From: Deltaproteobacteria bacterium
GTDB taxonomy: Bacteria > Desulfobacterota > Desulfobacteria > Desulfobacterales > SURF-15
Assembly: GCA_024644775.1 (NCBI GenBank)
Contig: JAHEHB010000077.1
Coordinates: 1-15,993 of the forward strand
Length of the DNA: 15,993 bases
Reading direction: 5' to 3'
This document shows positions 14,919-15,993 of the stretch, in pieces (position 1 is the stretch's first letter; every line of letters starts with the position of its first letter). A model generated the notes under the pieces. It was given only the letters and a program-made list of their open reading frames with translations, was not told the origin of the DNA and searched no databases. The position numbers and the translations under genes were made by a program.

Positions 14919-15791
14919 CTATAAATAACACTTATTATAGATTTCCTTCGCTTCAGTCGCCGTTACAGGCTGACCATGATGTTGTTTCATATAATTTAGA
15001 ATGCTCTCGCATTGCGTTCGCAATCGGGTATTTTTCATGGAATAGGTATGGCAAAGGAAATTGACAAACTGAGGACACTTGTTCTGCTTGCTTCGTTCTA
15101 CTATGGCGTCCCACACGTTACACAGTTTTTTTAACGTCGATCGCTCATGGAACAGGTAATTTCGGGAAAACTCCGCGCCCTGACCATCCCAACCCAGTGG
15201 AATTTCGAATACCGTATCCTTTCCAGGTTGATTGGATACCTTTAAATAAGAATACTCGGACATATAATAGCCGCTAACCGGTGCAAACGACCAGTCAGCC
15301 GCCCTTTCCGGGAGTACACATCCGGGTGCACCGCTTAGATCTATGGTCAGCTTCGCTTTTTTCAAAGCAGACACCATATCATTCGTCAATCCAAATAAAG
15401 CCCCACGGAAAGCGGCAAAGCTCAGCTTTTTTTTCTTCATTTCTTCTGCTTTGAATCTGATGAGTTGTTCCATGTGTTGAGAGTCATTGTAGTAGGAATC
15501 GTTATCTTGCTTCGAATCCGGTGTGAAATACACATCTTCTTCGGGATGAAGAATCAGTTCCCCACCGTTTTGAACCCAAGCTTCCCAAAACTCAATAAAA
15601 GGAGCGTCAAAAAATCGCTCCCGATATCGAGGGCTAGTATGGACACATACCGTTCCTTTACCCTCGATATGTTTCTTCAGAAGATTTAGGGTGATATGGT
15701 ATCTTTCCAATAAGAAACGATCATTGGCACCGACGGACGAACGGTTCGGATCACCATCCACCACAACCACAAAATATACTGAAGGAATCAT
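14919..15791 (-). CDS. divergent NodB-fold (polysaccharide-deacetylase-like) protein
   Basis: This 290-aa protein has no signal peptide, so it is likely cytoplasmic. I map weak versions of the five deacetylase motifs in order: VVDGDPN (residues 10-16, acidic start motif), LILHPEED with His82, FRGALFG (128-134, for FRxP), TIDLSGAPG (149-157), and FLCHTY with His248. The usual second metal-binding His of motif 2 (HxxxH) is not evident, since HPEED is followed by VYFTP. Metal-dependent deacetylation is therefore uncertain. GGGAG at 15800-15804 lies 8 nt upstream of the ATG. It is convergent with the ferredoxin operon and 97 bp downstream of a partial membrane protein gene on the same strand. A role in envelope or capsule polysaccharide metabolism is inference from the fold only. 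Confidence 0.6.
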   Translation of the reverse strand: MIPSVYFVVVVDGDPNRSSVGANDRFLLERYHITLNLLKKHIEGKGTVCVHTSPRYRERFFDAPFIEFWEAWVQNGGELILHPEEDVYFTPDSKQDNDSYYNDSQHMEQLIRFKAEEMKKKKLSFAAFRGALFGLTNDMVSALKKAKLTIDLSGAPGCVLPERAADWSFAPVSGYYMSEYSYLKVSNQPGKDTVFEIPLGWDGQGAEFSRNYLFHERSTLKKLCNVWDAIVERSKQNKCPQFVNFLCHTYSMKNTRLRTQCESILNYMKQHHGQPVTATEAKEIYNKCYL

Positions 15792-15888
15792 TATCTTATC
15801 TCCCAGAAAGCGAGGTAGCTGTTTATGTTTATGTAGAAAGGGTTAAAAGCTTACAAATGATACGTTTTCAGCGTATTGGTTCGTAAAG

Positions 15889-15993
15889 TTATGCGGGCTG
15901 CGCCGCTAGAAGTTTTTTCCGTCGGTTTTTCTGGAGTATATAGATAATCGCAATCAATATGAGACCGATAAGGATTCCTTGTGAGATCGGAAA
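15889..15993 (-). CDS. C-terminal fragment of a membrane protein (gene continues beyond window)
   Basis: The minus strand is open from the window edge to a TAA at 15889-15891 and encodes 34 residues. These form one hydrophobic helix (GILIGLILIAIIYIL) followed by a basic tail (QKNRRKK), the pattern of a membrane anchor with a cytoplasmic positive end. The 5' part lies outside the window, so the family is unknown. The reading is plausible but short, so the confidence is moderate. If real, it precedes the NodB-fold gene by 97 bp and may share its transcript. Confidence 0.5.
   Translation of the reverse strand, partial: FPISQGILIGLILIAIIYILQKNRRKKLLAAQPA

Noticed and set aside
1..15993. CRISPR array, prophage, transposon, defence island or retron
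   Set aside because: No regularly spaced repeats, integrase, transposase, reverse transcriptase or known defence domain is visible on either strand.

Overview
The window looks like chromosomal DNA of an anaerobic Gram-negative bacterium. A sulfate-reducer-like member of the Desulfobacterota is my best guess. This rests on a ferredoxin-dependent 2-oxoacid oxidoreductase next to an ADP-forming CoA ligase, a beta-keto acid cleavage enzyme, a cytidylate-kinase-like protein with a C-terminal BON-like segment, an exported lipocalin-type protein with an envelope ABC transporter, and a GCCACAAAG / CACGAAG type intergenic repeat. The taxonomy is inference. No rRNA, tRNA, CRISPR array, transposase, integrase or recognisable defence gene was seen.

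Layout, left to right. (1) At 1-1707 a 5'-truncated beta-keto acid cleavage enzyme (BKACE/DUF849) is followed after 9 bp by a short-chain dehydrogenase, probably a small 3-keto/3-hydroxy-acid operon. (2) At 1708-1898 there is no gene but an imperfect palindromic repeat. (3) At 1899-6372 lie a LolD/YbbA-type ABC ATPase, a 10-TM YbbP-type fused permease whose start overlaps the ATPase stop, and a secreted AttH/CrtC-like lipocalin protein: an envelope lipid or hydrophobic-molecule handling module. (4) At 6422-7101 is a leucyl-tRNA synthetase remnant that keeps only the N-terminal HIGH-motif start and the C-terminal tRNA-binding end, joined out of frame. The catalytic and editing core is gone. (5) At 7136-7948, on the minus strand, is a cytidylate-kinase-like protein. 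It is separated from a divergently transcribed secreted 3D-domain protein (8304-8918) by about 350 bp that hold a perfect 14-bp palindrome.

(6) At 9121-9825 is an aspartate/glutamate-racemase family gene. (7) At 9931-14803 is a tight operon: KorA-like, KorB-like and KorC-like subunits, a SucC/SucD-like ADP-forming CoA ligase, and a 2x[4Fe-4S] ferredoxin at the distal end. Together these proteins could oxidatively decarboxylate a 2-oxoacid to an acyl-CoA with reduced ferredoxin, then cash in the thioester as ATP. Run backwards, they could carboxylate an activated acid. Several signature motifs differ from textbook KorA and SucCD, so the substrate is not certain to be 2-oxoglutarate/succinate. 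(8) At 14919-15993, on the minus strand, are a divergent NodB-fold (polysaccharide-deacetylase-like) protein and, at the window edge, the C-terminus of a membrane protein.

The most notable items are the internally deleted leuS, the KOR-CoA ligase-ferredoxin operon with altered motifs, and the ABC transporter-lipocalin module. I see no clear evidence of an entirely new system.
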